21,877 nucleotides of DNA, from assembly GCA_964507245.1 (NCBI GenBank), contig CAZDQC010000051.1, positions 1 through 21,877 of the forward strand. Direction: 5' to 3'. Source of the DNA: GCA-2731375 sp964507245 (lineage in GTDB: Bacteria; Pseudomonadota; Alphaproteobacteria; GCA-2731375). This document shows, piece after piece, positions 8,431 to 15,162 of this stretch (positions are counted from its first letter, which is position 1; every line of letters begins with the position of its first letter). Made by a program: the position numbers and the translations under genes. The notes under the pieces were generated by a model that worked only from the letters and a program-made list of their open reading frames with translations, was not told the DNA's origin and made no database searches.

Positions 8431-9516
8431 ATGAAAGCGAAAGCTGCGGTAATGCGGGCAGCCCATGAGCCCCTGACAATTGAAGAAATTGAAATTGATG
8501 AGCCAGCCCGGCGGGAAGTGCTGGTGCGCACGGTCTATGCCGGCGTCTGCCACAGTGATTTGCATTTCATCGAAGGCTTGTATCCCATCCCCTGCCCCTG
8601 TGTTCTGGGTCATGAAAGCGCCGGTGTGATCGAAGCGGTCGGAGAGGATGTAACCTACGTAAAACCGGGCGATCACGTGATCACCTGTCTTTCAACATTT
8701 TGCGGCGAGTGTGAATTCTGCCTGACGGGCCGGATGTCCTTATGTCAAAGTCCCATGGTGCAGCGCGCGCCAGATGCTCAACAACGCCTGACCCAGAACG
8801 GCGAAGTGATGGGGCAGTTTGCCAACCTTTCCTCGTATGCCGAATATATTCTGACCCATGAACACTCAGTGGTGAAGGTACGTGAGGATATGCCCCTTGA
8901 CCGCGCCGCCTTGATTGGCTGCGGTGTCATGACCGGCGTCGGTGCAGTGTTCCATACAGCCCAGGTGCGACCAGGCGATACAGTTGCTGTATTCGGTTGT
9001 GGAGGTATCGGTTTGTCTGCGGTCAACGGCGCAGCCATCGCAGGTGCAGGCCAGGTCATCGCCGTGGACATGGTTGGCTCAAAGCTAAATTTGGCCAAAG
9101 AATTTGGCGCGACGGATGTGATCGACGCCAGTCGAGATGACCCGGTCAAGGTAATCCGCGATATTACAGGTGGCGGCGTACAATATTCTTTTGAGGCCGT
9201 GGGCCTCAAGGTTACTGCGGAACAATGCTTCCGTTCGCTCAAACGCGGCGGCACTGCTACCATCATTGGTATGGTTCCCGTTGGCACGAATGTGGAACTG
9301 CATGGGCCGGATTTCCTGCAAGAAAAGAAAATCCAGGGCTCCACCATGGGTTCCAACCGCTTCCGAGTTGATATGCCCCGGTTGGTGGAAATGTACCTAC
9401 GCGGCGACTTGAAATTAGACCAAATGATATCCGGCCGGCTAAAGCTGGATCAGATCAACGACGCCATGGACGACCTGAAGGCCGGCGAAGTGGCTCGGAA
9501 CGTTATCGCTTTTTAA
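8431..9516 (+). CDS. Zinc-dependent alcohol dehydrogenase (medium-chain dehydrogenase family)
   Basis: This 361-residue NAD-type alcohol dehydrogenase oxidises alcohols to aldehydes or ketones, or the reverse. Catalytic zinc ligands are C40 (in G-V-C-H-S-D), H61-E62 (in L-G-H-E) and C164 (in I-G-C-G-V). The structural zinc site has C91, C94, C97 and C105. The Rossmann motif is G189-C-G-G-I-G194, and D213 at the end of the second strand (I-A-V-D) favours NAD over NADP. Its general layout resembles class III-like or aryl/benzyl alcohol dehydrogenases. ATG 8431 is preferred over the GTG three bases earlier (8428); GGGAG at 8417-8421 supports either. The gene converges on the nitrile hydratase operon, the two coding regions overlapping by 4 bases (9513-9516). 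Confidence 0.92.
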   Translation: MKAKAAVMRAAHEPLTIEEIEIDEPARREVLVRTVYAGVCHSDLHFIEGLYPIPCPCVLGHESAGVIEAVGEDVTYVKPGDHVITCLSTFCGECEFCLTGRMSLCQSPMVQRAPDAQQRLTQNGEVMGQFANLSSYAEYILTHEHSVVKVREDMPLDRAALIGCGVMTGVGAVFHTAQVRPGDTVAVFGCGGIGLSAVNGAAIAGAGQVIAVDMVGSKLNLAKEFGATDVIDASRDDPVKVIRDITGGGVQYSFEAVGLKVTAEQCFRSLKRGGTATIIGMVPVGTNVELHGPDFLQEKKIQGSTMGSNRFRVDMPRLVEMYLRGDLKLDQMISGRLKLDQINDAMDDLKAGEVARNVIAF

Positions 9517-10199
9517 GACACCGGTTCGAGTTGGTAGTCCCATAGGCTGAAATTTAGGCTATGGCGGCTATCGGCGTCCGCGCCCCAAATATCCGTCGCC
9601 AGAAACCGCACAGTATAGACATGCTGTAATGCATCAGTTCTTGCATAACCTTTACTGTTGGGAAACACATGCGCGCCATGATCGGCCTCTACCTGTCCTT
9701 TGACCCCACGTATGTACGTAGGAAGATGACTGTGACCAAGCAATTCGATGTCCAGAACCTTAATACCTTCACCCGCCTGAAAGCGGGGGCCGGTCTCCTC
9801 CACCTTGCGGATAGCGGCTTCACGGTCTGAAATTTCCTTGGTGCTAACCAGACCCTTGACGTCCAGCATCTTTTCCAGACCCGCTAGCCAGTGGTGGTAA
9901 TACCGGGCACCATCCTCTTCGCAAGCCGCTAGGAACAGGTTGTAATTCGTTCGATTATTTTCTAATGGCTCATGTCCCAGCGCGCCTGGAAAATGATCCG
10001 GAGATTGAATTTCGTGCCCTAGATAATCATCCCAGTCCGGCCAAGTATAGTGGCCGTTTTGGTACAAGGACATGACAATGGCAAATGCGTGGGCCTGCCA
10101 GGGTTCTTCAAATACCGCTCCTTGAGCATCGCCGGGTTGGGCCGCCCCTCCACGCCGTTCTGGCATGTTTAGGTTCGGCACCCCCAACAGACAGCGCAT
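9513..10199 (-). CDS. Nitrile hydratase accessory-type domain fused to a beta-subunit-like SH3 domain
   Basis: This 228-residue protein has two parts. Residues 30-120 look like the nitrile hydratase accessory (activator) family: E-P-W-Q-A-H-A-F-A (32-40), W-P-D-W-D-D-Y-L-G (53-61) and Y-Y-H-H-W-L-A-G-L-E (100-109). Residues 138-228 look like the beta-subunit C-terminal SH3-like domain (G-H-S-H-L-P-T-Y-I-R-G, 155-165; A-D-H-G-A-H, 172-177). The known role of the accessory proteins is to load cobalt or iron and mature the alpha-subunit cysteines. Both arginines that contact the active-site cysteines in true beta subunits are replaced here (D57 and H158), so it is probably non-catalytic. ATG 10199 overlaps the upstream stop as TAATG with GGAG 8-9 bases before it. 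A longer start at 10226 is possible but less likely. Confidence 0.8.
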   Translation of the reverse strand: MRCLLGVPNLNMPERRGGAAQPGDAQGAVFEEPWQAHAFAIVMSLYQNGHYTWPDWDDYLGHEIQSPDHFPGALGHEPLENNRTNYNLFLAACEEDGARYYHHWLAGLEKMLDVKGLVSTKEISDREAAIRKVEETGPRFQAGEGIKVLDIELLGHSHLPTYIRGVKGQVEADHGAHVFPNSKGYARTDALQHVYTVRFLATDIWGADADSRHSLNFSLWDYQLEPVS

Positions 10200-10546
10200 T
10201 AGGCCAGCTCCAGGTAATCGTCCCAAAGGTCGATATACAAGCTATCCTGTGGCTTGGCGGTTTGTCCCCAAAGCTCCTGAGCGGTAAATCTTACGGAATA
10301 TAAGTGTTGAGGCTGTTTTCCGTCGCCATGGGCCAAACTGTCAGCAAATTGAAAGACACCGTGATCTGCAGCTATCTCTCCTACCTTGCCGCGCACATAG
10401 CGGGGCAGGCGGGTATGACCCGTGGGATGAAAATTACGCGCCCGGATTGTCTCGCCGACCCTGAACGAGGGAGCAATGTCTTGGTCCACTCGGGCCGTAC
10501 CAGTACGCTTGTACATTCCAAGCACCACGTCTCGGGTCACCTTCAT
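10199..10546 (-). CDS. Nitrile hydratase beta subunit, C-terminal half (separate SH3-like subunit)
   Basis: This 115-residue protein matches only the C-terminal half of nitrile hydratase beta, or the alpha subunit of thiocyanate hydrolase. Marks are F-R-V-G-E-T-I-R-A (28-36), G-H-T-R46-L-P-R-Y-V-R-G and A-D-H-G-V, then V-R-F-T-A-Q-E-L-W-G. R46 sits where beta-Arg157 lies in the Pseudonocardia enzyme, an arginine that hydrogen-bonds the oxidised cysteine ligands. It begins with an ATGA overlap on the upstream betaN gene and has GGAG about 10 bases upstream, so it is a true separate start and not just a frameshift product. It ends in a TAATG overlap with the accessory gene. It should act in a complex with the alpha and betaN proteins in the cytoplasm. 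Confidence 0.87.
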   Translation of the reverse strand: MKVTRDVVLGMYKRTGTARVDQDIAPSFRVGETIRARNFHPTGHTRLPRYVRGKVGEIAADHGVFQFADSLAHGDGKQPQHLYSVRFTAQELWGQTAKPQDSLYIDLWDDYLELA

Positions 10547-10845
10547 TTTGACAACTCCGCTAAACGGGTATGGAATTCGGCTTTGCTGAGCACGCCTTTT
10601 TCCTCAAGCATTATCATCACACCCTCCAGCCAACGTTCGTAATAGCTGAAGGACAGGTAATCGACGGGCGGGATCCTTTCCATGGCATGGCGGAATTCGT
10701 CTAAGTTGAAATGACCACCCGCCATAGTGATCCGCGCCAAGGCCAGCACCTTGCCTTCCCATTCATTGTGAAACACAGCTTCGTCCGCTTCACGCTCGAC
10801 CGGTCCAAAGCCGTGCATCCCTCCCATGTCGTGCATACTATTCAT
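10543..10845 (-). CDS. Nitrile hydratase beta subunit, N-terminal half (separate subunit)
   Basis: This 100-residue protein matches the N-terminal half of nitrile hydratase beta, or the beta subunit of thiocyanate hydrolase. It starts M-N-S-M-H-D-M-G-G-M-H-G-F-G-P-V, the hallmark beta N-terminus, and has F-H-N-E-W-E (25-30) and L-D-E-F-R52-H. R52 has the same number as the conserved beta-Arg52 that contacts the modified cysteines. It ends at about the point where the linker to the SH3 domain would begin. The start overlaps the alpha stop as ATGA, with no clear ribosome binding site, which suggests translational coupling. The family function is hydration of nitriles to amides or hydrolysis of thiocyanate. 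Confidence 0.87.
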   Translation of the reverse strand: MNSMHDMGGMHGFGPVEREADEAVFHNEWEGKVLALARITMAGGHFNLDEFRHAMERIPPVDYLSFSYYERWLEGVMIMLEEKGVLSKAEFHTRLAELSK

Positions 10846-11423
10846 GGGCTTAACGCCCGTGTCACACCAATCATGGAATCCCGCGTTACAAGCGGCAATA
10901 GTTTATCTTCGCCCATCCTTTCGGTGCCTGGGGGCCGTTCGGGCAGCACCATGTAGCGCAGTTCCGCATTGCTGTCCCAGACACGTACTTCGGCATCCTC
11001 ATCGACTACGGTGCCGAACTCTGCCAATACGCCGCGGGGATCAGATGCGGCGCGAGCGCGGTACGGCGCCGATTTATACCAAACCGGTGGCAGTCCTAGA
11101 GTTGCCCAGGGAAAACAAGAGCACAACGTACAGACCACTATATTGTGGACCCGTGATGTATTCTCCACCACCACCATATCCTCGCCCTGCACGGCCTCGT
11201 AACCCATTTCGACAATGGCGTCCGTTGCGTTGTCTAACAGACGTGCCTTGAACGCAAGGTCCTTCCAGGCCCGTACAACCACTTTCGCGCCATTATGCGG
11301 CCCCATGCGATTTTCGAATAGATCAATGATTTCTTCGATTGCGGGCTCTTCGACCAGGCCTTTCTCTATCAGTAGAGATTCTAAAGCCCTGACACGAAGA
11401 TCTAAATCTTTATCAGAGGTCAT
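10842..11423 (-). CDS. Nitrile hydratase/thiocyanate hydrolase alpha-type (metal-binding) subunit, cobalt type
   Basis: This 193-residue catalytic subunit carries the metal site V-C98-T-L-C101-S-C103-F-P-W. The C-T-L-C-S-C form is that of cobalt enzymes; iron enzymes have C-S-L-C-S-C. In the family, the second and third cysteines are oxidised to sulfinic and sulfenic acids. The preceding V-V-E-N-T-x-x-V-H-N segment and the following L-G-L-P-P-V-W-Y-K-S are also conserved. ATG 11423 has AAGGA about 8 bases upstream and replaces a possible TTG six bases earlier. It is the first gene of a four-gene minus-strand operon in which every junction overlaps. No amidase gene is adjacent, so whether the substrate is a nitrile or thiocyanate is open. 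The corresponding thiocyanate hydrolase subunit is gamma. Confidence 0.9.
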   Translation of the reverse strand: MTSDKDLDLRVRALESLLIEKGLVEEPAIEEIIDLFENRMGPHNGAKVVVRAWKDLAFKARLLDNATDAIVEMGYEAVQGEDMVVVENTSRVHNIVVCTLCSCFPWATLGLPPVWYKSAPYRARAASDPRGVLAEFGTVVDEDAEVRVWDSNAELRYMVLPERPPGTERMGEDKLLPLVTRDSMIGVTRALSP

Positions 11424-11450
11424 ATCCAATCCTTAAATTTTGGGTCCGAA

Positions 11451-11479
11451 AGACTAACAATGGATTACATTGTTGTCAC
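11451..11479 (-). promoter_or_regulatory. Candidate promoter of the nitrile hydratase operon
   Basis: Read on the minus strand, GTGACA (11479-11474) could be a -35 box. After exactly 17 bases comes TAGTCT (11456-11451) as a weak -10 box. The alpha-subunit start is 27 bases downstream of the -10, which is a sensible distance. The -10 match is only partial (T, A and final T), so this is a proposal. Confidence 0.35.
11456..11474. promoter_or_regulatory. Perfect 19-bp palindrome, candidate operator
   Basis: AACAATG (11456-11462) and CATTGTT (11468-11474) are perfect inverted arms around GATTA. The arms flank and fill the 17-base spacer of the candidate nitrile hydratase promoter. The palindrome lies between two divergent genes, so a dimeric regulator bound here could control the operon and perhaps the flavin oxidoreductase too. 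No regulator gene is encoded next to it. Confidence 0.5.
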
Positions 11480-11599
11480 GATCGCCACATTGAGCGTTGT
11501 TAAAAACGATCAATGACGTCCTTTATCCAATACCTGGATGACCATGTCGCCCTGGCGCAGTTCGGCCCACATTTTTTTTCGTGTCCCTATCTGCTAGTC

Positions 11600-11622
11600 T
11601 ATACTCAAGCATATCTGGAGGA
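11600..11622 (+). promoter_or_regulatory. Candidate -10 box and strong ribosome binding site of the flavin oxidoreductase gene
   Basis: TATACT (11600-11605) is a five-of-six match to the -10 consensus; the -35 region is a poor match within a T-rich tract (11571-11582). GGAGGA (11617-11622) lies 8 bases before ATG 11631. If the -10 is real, the untranslated leader is very short (about 18 bases). Confidence 0.4.
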
Positions 11623-11630
11623 ACGACCAT

Positions 11631-12869
11631 ATGAAATTTGGGGTGTTTTATGAACTGCAATTGCCCAAACCCTGGAATGAAGGTGCCGAACACCGTTTGT
11701 TTCAGGAAGCGTTGGAGCAGATCGTACTAGCCGACAAACTAGGTCTCGATCACGCCTGGGCCGTGGAGCATCATTTTCTGGATGAATATTCCCATTGTTC
11801 GGCGCCAGAGGTCTTCCTAGCAGCCGCAGCTGGCATGACCAAGAACATCCGGCTGGGCCACGGCATTCGCCAAGTCATCCCAAACTATAATCATCCAGCC
11901 CGCACAGCCGAAGGCCTAGCGACACTTGATCTAGTCTCCAACGGTCGAGTGGATTTCGGCATTGGCGAAGGTGCGACGCGCCTGGAACTGGGCGGCTTTG
12001 GCATACCTGCTAAGAAAAAACGGGCTATGGCTATAGAGGCGGCGGAGCAAGTTGCGAATATGATGACCATGACGCCGTATCCTGGTTATGAAAGCGAGAA
12101 TTTCTCTATGCCGTGTCGCAACGTGCTGCCCAAACCGCTGCAAAAGCCGCACCCACCAATGTGGATGGCCTGCACCAATCGCGACACTATAAAAGTGGCT
12201 GCTTCCCTCGGTGTTGGTGCCCTAGCGTTCTCTTTCCTGGACAAAGAGGAAGCCACGGCCTGGGCTGACATCTACTACGACATCATCAAAAGTGAGGACT
12301 GTGTGCCTGTTGGCCACAGCGTCAATGCAAATATTGCCATCGTCTCTAACTTTTCCATACATCATGACCGGGAAGAAGCCATTAGGCGCGGCCAGTTGAA
12401 TTTCGAATTCTTTGGTTATGCCATGCATGCCCTGGTCGCTAGCGACACCGTACCAGGACGCACCAATATGTGGACCGAATATATTGCTCAACATGGCTCC
12501 AAGGCCGAGGATTTGATTGCCTCGATTCAACGAACCCGGACCCATATCTCGGGTATCGGCACTCCGGACGATCTGTCCAACCATATTTCGGAATTTGAAG
12601 AAGCGGGCGTGGATCAAATCATCCTACTGCAACAAGCCGGTAACAACCGCCATTCCGAGATTTGTGAATCTCTTGAATTGTTTGGTGCCGAAGTGCAGCC
12701 CCGCTTTAAACATAAGCAGTCGGCAAAAGAGGCGGCCAAACAGGCCGAACTTGCCCCTTATATTGAAGCGGCACTGGGCCGGAAGAAATATATGAGACCG
12801 CTCGAGGACCATGAAATCCCCTTGGTGAAGGCGTCGGTCAAACAGGTGCAGGGAGCCGGCATTAATTAG
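11631..12869 (+). CDS. LLM-class (luciferase-like) flavin-dependent oxidoreductase
   Basis: This 412-residue protein has the TIM-barrel pattern of bacterial luciferase-like monooxygenases, which use reduced FMN supplied by a partner reductase. It begins M-K-F-G-V-F-Y-E-L-Q-L-P. It shows A-V-E-H-H-F-L-D-E-Y-S-H (44-55), the N-H-P-A-R substrate/flavin loop (87-91), and S-N-G-R-V-D-F-G-I-G-E-G (103-114), all conserved in the class. Known relatives oxidise alkanes, long-chain aldehydes, sulfonates or chelators such as EDTA/NTA; the substrate here is unknown. No flavin reductase gene is nearby. It is divergent from the nitrile hydratase operon with 207 bases between starts. A GGAGGA ribosome binding site fixes the start. 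The C-terminal 40 residues, after K-H-K-Q-S, are charged and probably extend beyond the barrel. Confidence 0.9.
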   Translation: MKFGVFYELQLPKPWNEGAEHRLFQEALEQIVLADKLGLDHAWAVEHHFLDEYSHCSAPEVFLAAAAGMTKNIRLGHGIRQVIPNYNHPARTAEGLATLDLVSNGRVDFGIGEGATRLELGGFGIPAKKKRAMAIEAAEQVANMMTMTPYPGYESENFSMPCRNVLPKPLQKPHPPMWMACTNRDTIKVAASLGVGALAFSFLDKEEATAWADIYYDIIKSEDCVPVGHSVNANIAIVSNFSIHHDREEAIRRGQLNFEFFGYAMHALVASDTVPGRTNMWTEYIAQHGSKAEDLIASIQRTRTHISGIGTPDDLSNHISEFEEAGVDQIILLQQAGNNRHSEICESLELFGAEVQPRFKHKQSAKEAAKQAELAPYIEAALGRKKYMRPLEDHEIPLVKASVKQVQGAGIN

Positions 12870-12891
12870 TAAACAAATTAGTCCTGCAAAA

Positions 12892-13190
12892 TTGAAGATT
12901 ACAATTTCTGGTGACCATTTCGATACCGTAGCTCAACCCGCCTTTCATCGCCAAACTGGATAGCGAAGATGCCGTGATATGAAATGACTGTGTCCAGGAC
13001 ACCGGTGCCAATCCGTAGGCAGCTGCAGAGGGCGTAGATTTTATCTCAAATCGAAAAATGGTTTACCCGCCCGCAAATCGGCTACGTCACCAAGGAGGAA
13101 GTCAAAATCTTAATCTCCAAAATTTTTGACCATATTGCCGCCCACGCCGATGGCAATCCAATTAATGTCGTCAATGCGGAGGTCTTATAG
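12892..13190 (+). pseudogene. Decayed D-2-hydroxyacid dehydrogenase with internal deletion and frameshifts
   Basis: The segment holds both ends of one dehydrogenase but not its middle. At 12892 a TTG in place of ATG opens L-K-I-T-I-S-G-D-H-F-D-T-V-A-Q, like the N-terminus of the 2-hydroxyacid dehydrogenase family. A one-base frameshift then leads to F-I-A-K-L-D-S-E-D-A-V-I, a stop where W is expected, and N-D-C-V-Q-D-T. From 13038 a third stretch reads R-P-Q-I-G-Y-V-T-K-E, then A-D-G-N-P-I-N-V-V-N-A-E-V-L and TAG 13188-13190. This is the family C-terminus (P-H-I-G-Y-V-T ... N-V-V-N-P-E-V-L), with the catalytic His changed to Gln. About 230 residues of NAD-binding core are missing. The CaiB-type gene starts 3 bases after its stop, so they were probably one operon. 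Confidence 0.7.
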
Positions 13191-13192
13191 GT

Positions 13193-14386
13193 ATGAGGCC
13201 CCTAGATGGAGTGCGCGTTCTGGATTTAGCGACATTCATCGCAGCGCCTTTCGCGGCAACGATTTTGGCGGAATTTGGCGCCGAAGTCATCAAAGTTGAA
13301 CAGCCAATTGGTGGCGATCCAATGCGCCAGTTCGGCACGGCTACGGAAATACAGGACAGTAGTTTGGCCTGGTTGAGCGAGGCTCGAAACAAGCATTCCA
13401 TAACCCTAAACCTAAAAACCCCAGAGGGTGTTGATCTGTTAAAGCGAATGGTCGAACAGACCGACGTGATTTGCGAGAACTTCCGTCCCGGTACTTTGGA
13501 GAAGTGGGGGTTGGGCTATGACGTCTTGTGCGCCATCAATCCTAAATTGATCCTGATGCGGATCAGTGGTTACGGCCAAGGGGGCCCATATCGTGATCGA
13601 CCAGGATTTGCCCGCATTGCTCATGCTGTAGGCGGCTTGACCTATTTGGCCGGTATGCCGGGTGAGGCGCCAGTCACGCCTGGGTCAACCTCGCTTGCCG
13701 ACTATATATCTGGTCTGTTCGGCGCCATTGGCGTCCTAATGTCGTTGCGTACAGTGGAACGAACAGGGCAGGGCCAAGAAATTGATATCGCATTGTTCGA
13801 AACCATCTTCCGAGTTTTGGATGAATTGGCGCCGGCCTATGCACGCCATGGCACGGTGCGGGAACGCGAGGGCCTAGGCACCCGAAACGTCTGTCCACAC
13901 GGCCATTTCCCGACAAAAAAGAAAGGCTGGGTCGCCATTGCATGCACCTCCGACAAAATTTGGCAACGCATGGCTATTAATGTCCTTAATCGGCCTGATC
14001 TAGCGGAAAGTCATCCAACAACGGCAGCTCGGGTCCAGGACCGGCCCTTGATCGAAGGTGCGGTTAGTGGTTTTACCACCGCCCACACTGCAGAAGAGGT
14101 TGTCAGCATATGCAGCCGCGGTGATGTGCCTTGTGGGCGCATCAACTCCATCGCCGATATTTTCGCTGATCCTCAATTCGATGCCCGAGGCACCTTGCGC
14201 CGCATTCAACACGCAGTGCTGGGCGAAATTGTAATCCCTGATGTCCTCCCGAGGCTTTCAGCATCGCCCGGAAATGTCGATGCATTGGGGCCTGAGTTGG
14301 GTGATTGGAACAAGGAGATCTACCAGAATAGGATTGGACTTACGAAAAACGAACTGGGTATATTAAGGAAGAAAGGCGTCATTTAA
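13193..14386 (+). CDS. CaiB/BaiF family (family III) CoA-transferase
   Basis: This 397-residue enzyme transfers CoA between carboxylic acids through an aspartyl-CoA intermediate. It begins R-P-L-D-G-V-R-V-L-D-L and shows the family core F-G-A-E-V-I-K-V-E (28-36), R-N-K-x-S-I-T-L-N-L (65-74) and E-N-F-R-P-G (95-100). I-S-G-Y-G-Q-G-G-P (124-132) follows, and D170 in S-L-A-D-Y is the catalytic aspartate of the family. Family substrates include formyl/oxalyl, carnitine, succinyl-malate and mesaconyl CoA esters; nothing here decides which. GGAGG (13178-13182) serves as ribosome binding site and lies inside the end of the upstream pseudogene. The gene appears intact although its upstream neighbour has decayed. 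Confidence 0.92.
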   Translation: MRPLDGVRVLDLATFIAAPFAATILAEFGAEVIKVEQPIGGDPMRQFGTATEIQDSSLAWLSEARNKHSITLNLKTPEGVDLLKRMVEQTDVICENFRPGTLEKWGLGYDVLCAINPKLILMRISGYGQGGPYRDRPGFARIAHAVGGLTYLAGMPGEAPVTPGSTSLADYISGLFGAIGVLMSLRTVERTGQGQEIDIALFETIFRVLDELAPAYARHGTVREREGLGTRNVCPHGHFPTKKKGWVAIACTSDKIWQRMAINVLNRPDLAESHPTTAARVQDRPLIEGAVSGFTTAHTAEEVVSICSRGDVPCGRINSIADIFADPQFDARGTLRRIQHAVLGEIVIPDVLPRLSASPGNVDALGPELGDWNKEIYQNRIGLTKNELGILRKKGVI

Positions 14387-14387
14387 C

Positions 14388-14416
14388 CTCCGGGGCGCCT
14401 TGTAGCCCACCCGGAG
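14388..14416 (+). terminator. Hairpin after the CaiB-type gene, weak terminator candidate
   Basis: CTCCGGG (14388-14394) and CCCGGAG (14410-14416) form a perfect 7-bp GC-rich stem just after the stop codon. No T-run follows, so it may act with Rho or protect the mRNA 3' end rather than terminate by itself. Confidence 0.4.
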
Positions 14417-14508
14417 TGGTCTCATCGCTTGCCAGGATGAATAGGCTATGCTACGAAACGCCGCGCCTTACAAAAGGGCTATCCGAGAGGTTATCTTTTT
14501 GTAGGTTT

Positions 14509-14548
14509 CCGCAAATGATTTCAAGGGCTTAAGCCCACCCGCAAATGA
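14509..14548 (+). repeat. Paired CCGCAAATGA repeats around a GGGCTTAAGCCC palindrome, upstream of atpH
   Basis: CCGCAAATGA occurs at 14509-14518 and again at 14539-14548, a 30-base period close to three helical turns. Between them lies the perfect 12-bp palindrome GGGCTTAAGCCC (14525-14536). The set ends 53 bases before the atpH start. TGTAAT (14559-14564) could be a -10 box, but no good -35 box precedes it. This is either a regulatory site of the ATP synthase operon or chance repetition. Confidence 0.4.
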
Positions 14549-14601
14549 ATTTTGATCTGTAATTTTTATTGCAGAGATATCGCCAAAGGAACCCCGCAAA
14601 C

Positions 14602-15162
14602 GTGTCAGCCGAAGGAAGCGTCGTAACCGGCATTGCAGGACGGTATGCAACCGCATTGTTTGAACTTGCGCGCGATAGCGGTGTGCTGGACGAAGTGTCC
14701 ACCGACGTGGCCGACCTGGGCAATATGATCGATCAGTCGAATGATCTGAACCGCCTCTTGCGTAGTCCTGTGATCGCCTCCGAAGACCAAGGCAAGGGTA
14801 TGGCTGCTTTGATGGATAAGGCTGGCGCTACGGAAATGATTACCAACTTCGTCGCGGTGGTAGCGCAAAATCGCCGCCTATTCGCTCTGCGCGATATGGT
14901 CAGGGATTTTCGCACCCTGCTATCAGCACACAAGGGCGAATTAGTAGCCGAGGTCACCTCGGCGAAAAGCCTGAACGATGAACAGCTGTCCAAGATCAAA
15001 GACCAGTTGACAACTTCCATGAAGACGGATGTACAAGTTGAAATCGCAGTGGATGAAAAGATCCTGGGAGGAATCATCGTTAAGATAGGATCACGCATGG
15101 TTGATTCATCCTTGCGTACAAAAATTCAAAATCTCAGATTTGCCATGAGGGGAGTTGAGTAA
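14602..15162 (+). CDS. atpH: F1F0 ATP synthase subunit delta
   Basis: This 186-residue subunit belongs to the peripheral stalk, linking F1 to the membrane b subunits. GTG 14602 was chosen because it gives V-S-A-E-G-S-V-V-T-G-I-A-G-R-Y-A-T-A-L-F-E-L-A, the usual alphaproteobacterial N-terminus and length, with AAAGGA (14585-14590) upstream; an earlier in-frame ATG at 14569 would add 11 untypical residues. Conserved marks are R-Y-A-T-A-L-F (residues 14-20) and, near the C-terminus, D-E-K-I-L-G-G-I-I-V-K-I-G and D-S-S-L-R-T-K-I. It is the first gene of the F1 operon and its TAA overlaps the atpA start (TAATG). Confidence 0.96.
   Translation: MSAEGSVVTGIAGRYATALFELARDSGVLDEVSTDVADLGNMIDQSNDLNRLLRSPVIASEDQGKGMAALMDKAGATEMITNFVAVVAQNRRLFALRDMVRDFRTLLSAHKGELVAEVTSAKSLNDEQLSKIKDQLTTSMKTDVQVEIAVDEKILGGIIVKIGSRMVDSSLRTKIQNLRFAMRGVE

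Noticed and set aside
8221..8676. Minus-strand 151-residue frame crossing the start of the alcohol dehydrogenase
   Set aside because: Its N-terminal part is antisense to a well-supported gene and the remainder shows no recognisable motif.
10543..10546. Beta subunit split as a simple sequencing frameshift
   Set aside because: The downstream piece has its own ATG in an ATGA overlap and a GGAG site, and natural split forms exist; still worth checking in reads.
11430..11630. A small regulator gene between the nitrile hydratase and flavin oxidoreductase genes
   Set aside because: The 207-base gap between the two start codons has no reading frame with start, ribosome site and a helix-turn-helix; only the palindrome and promoter-like boxes are seen.
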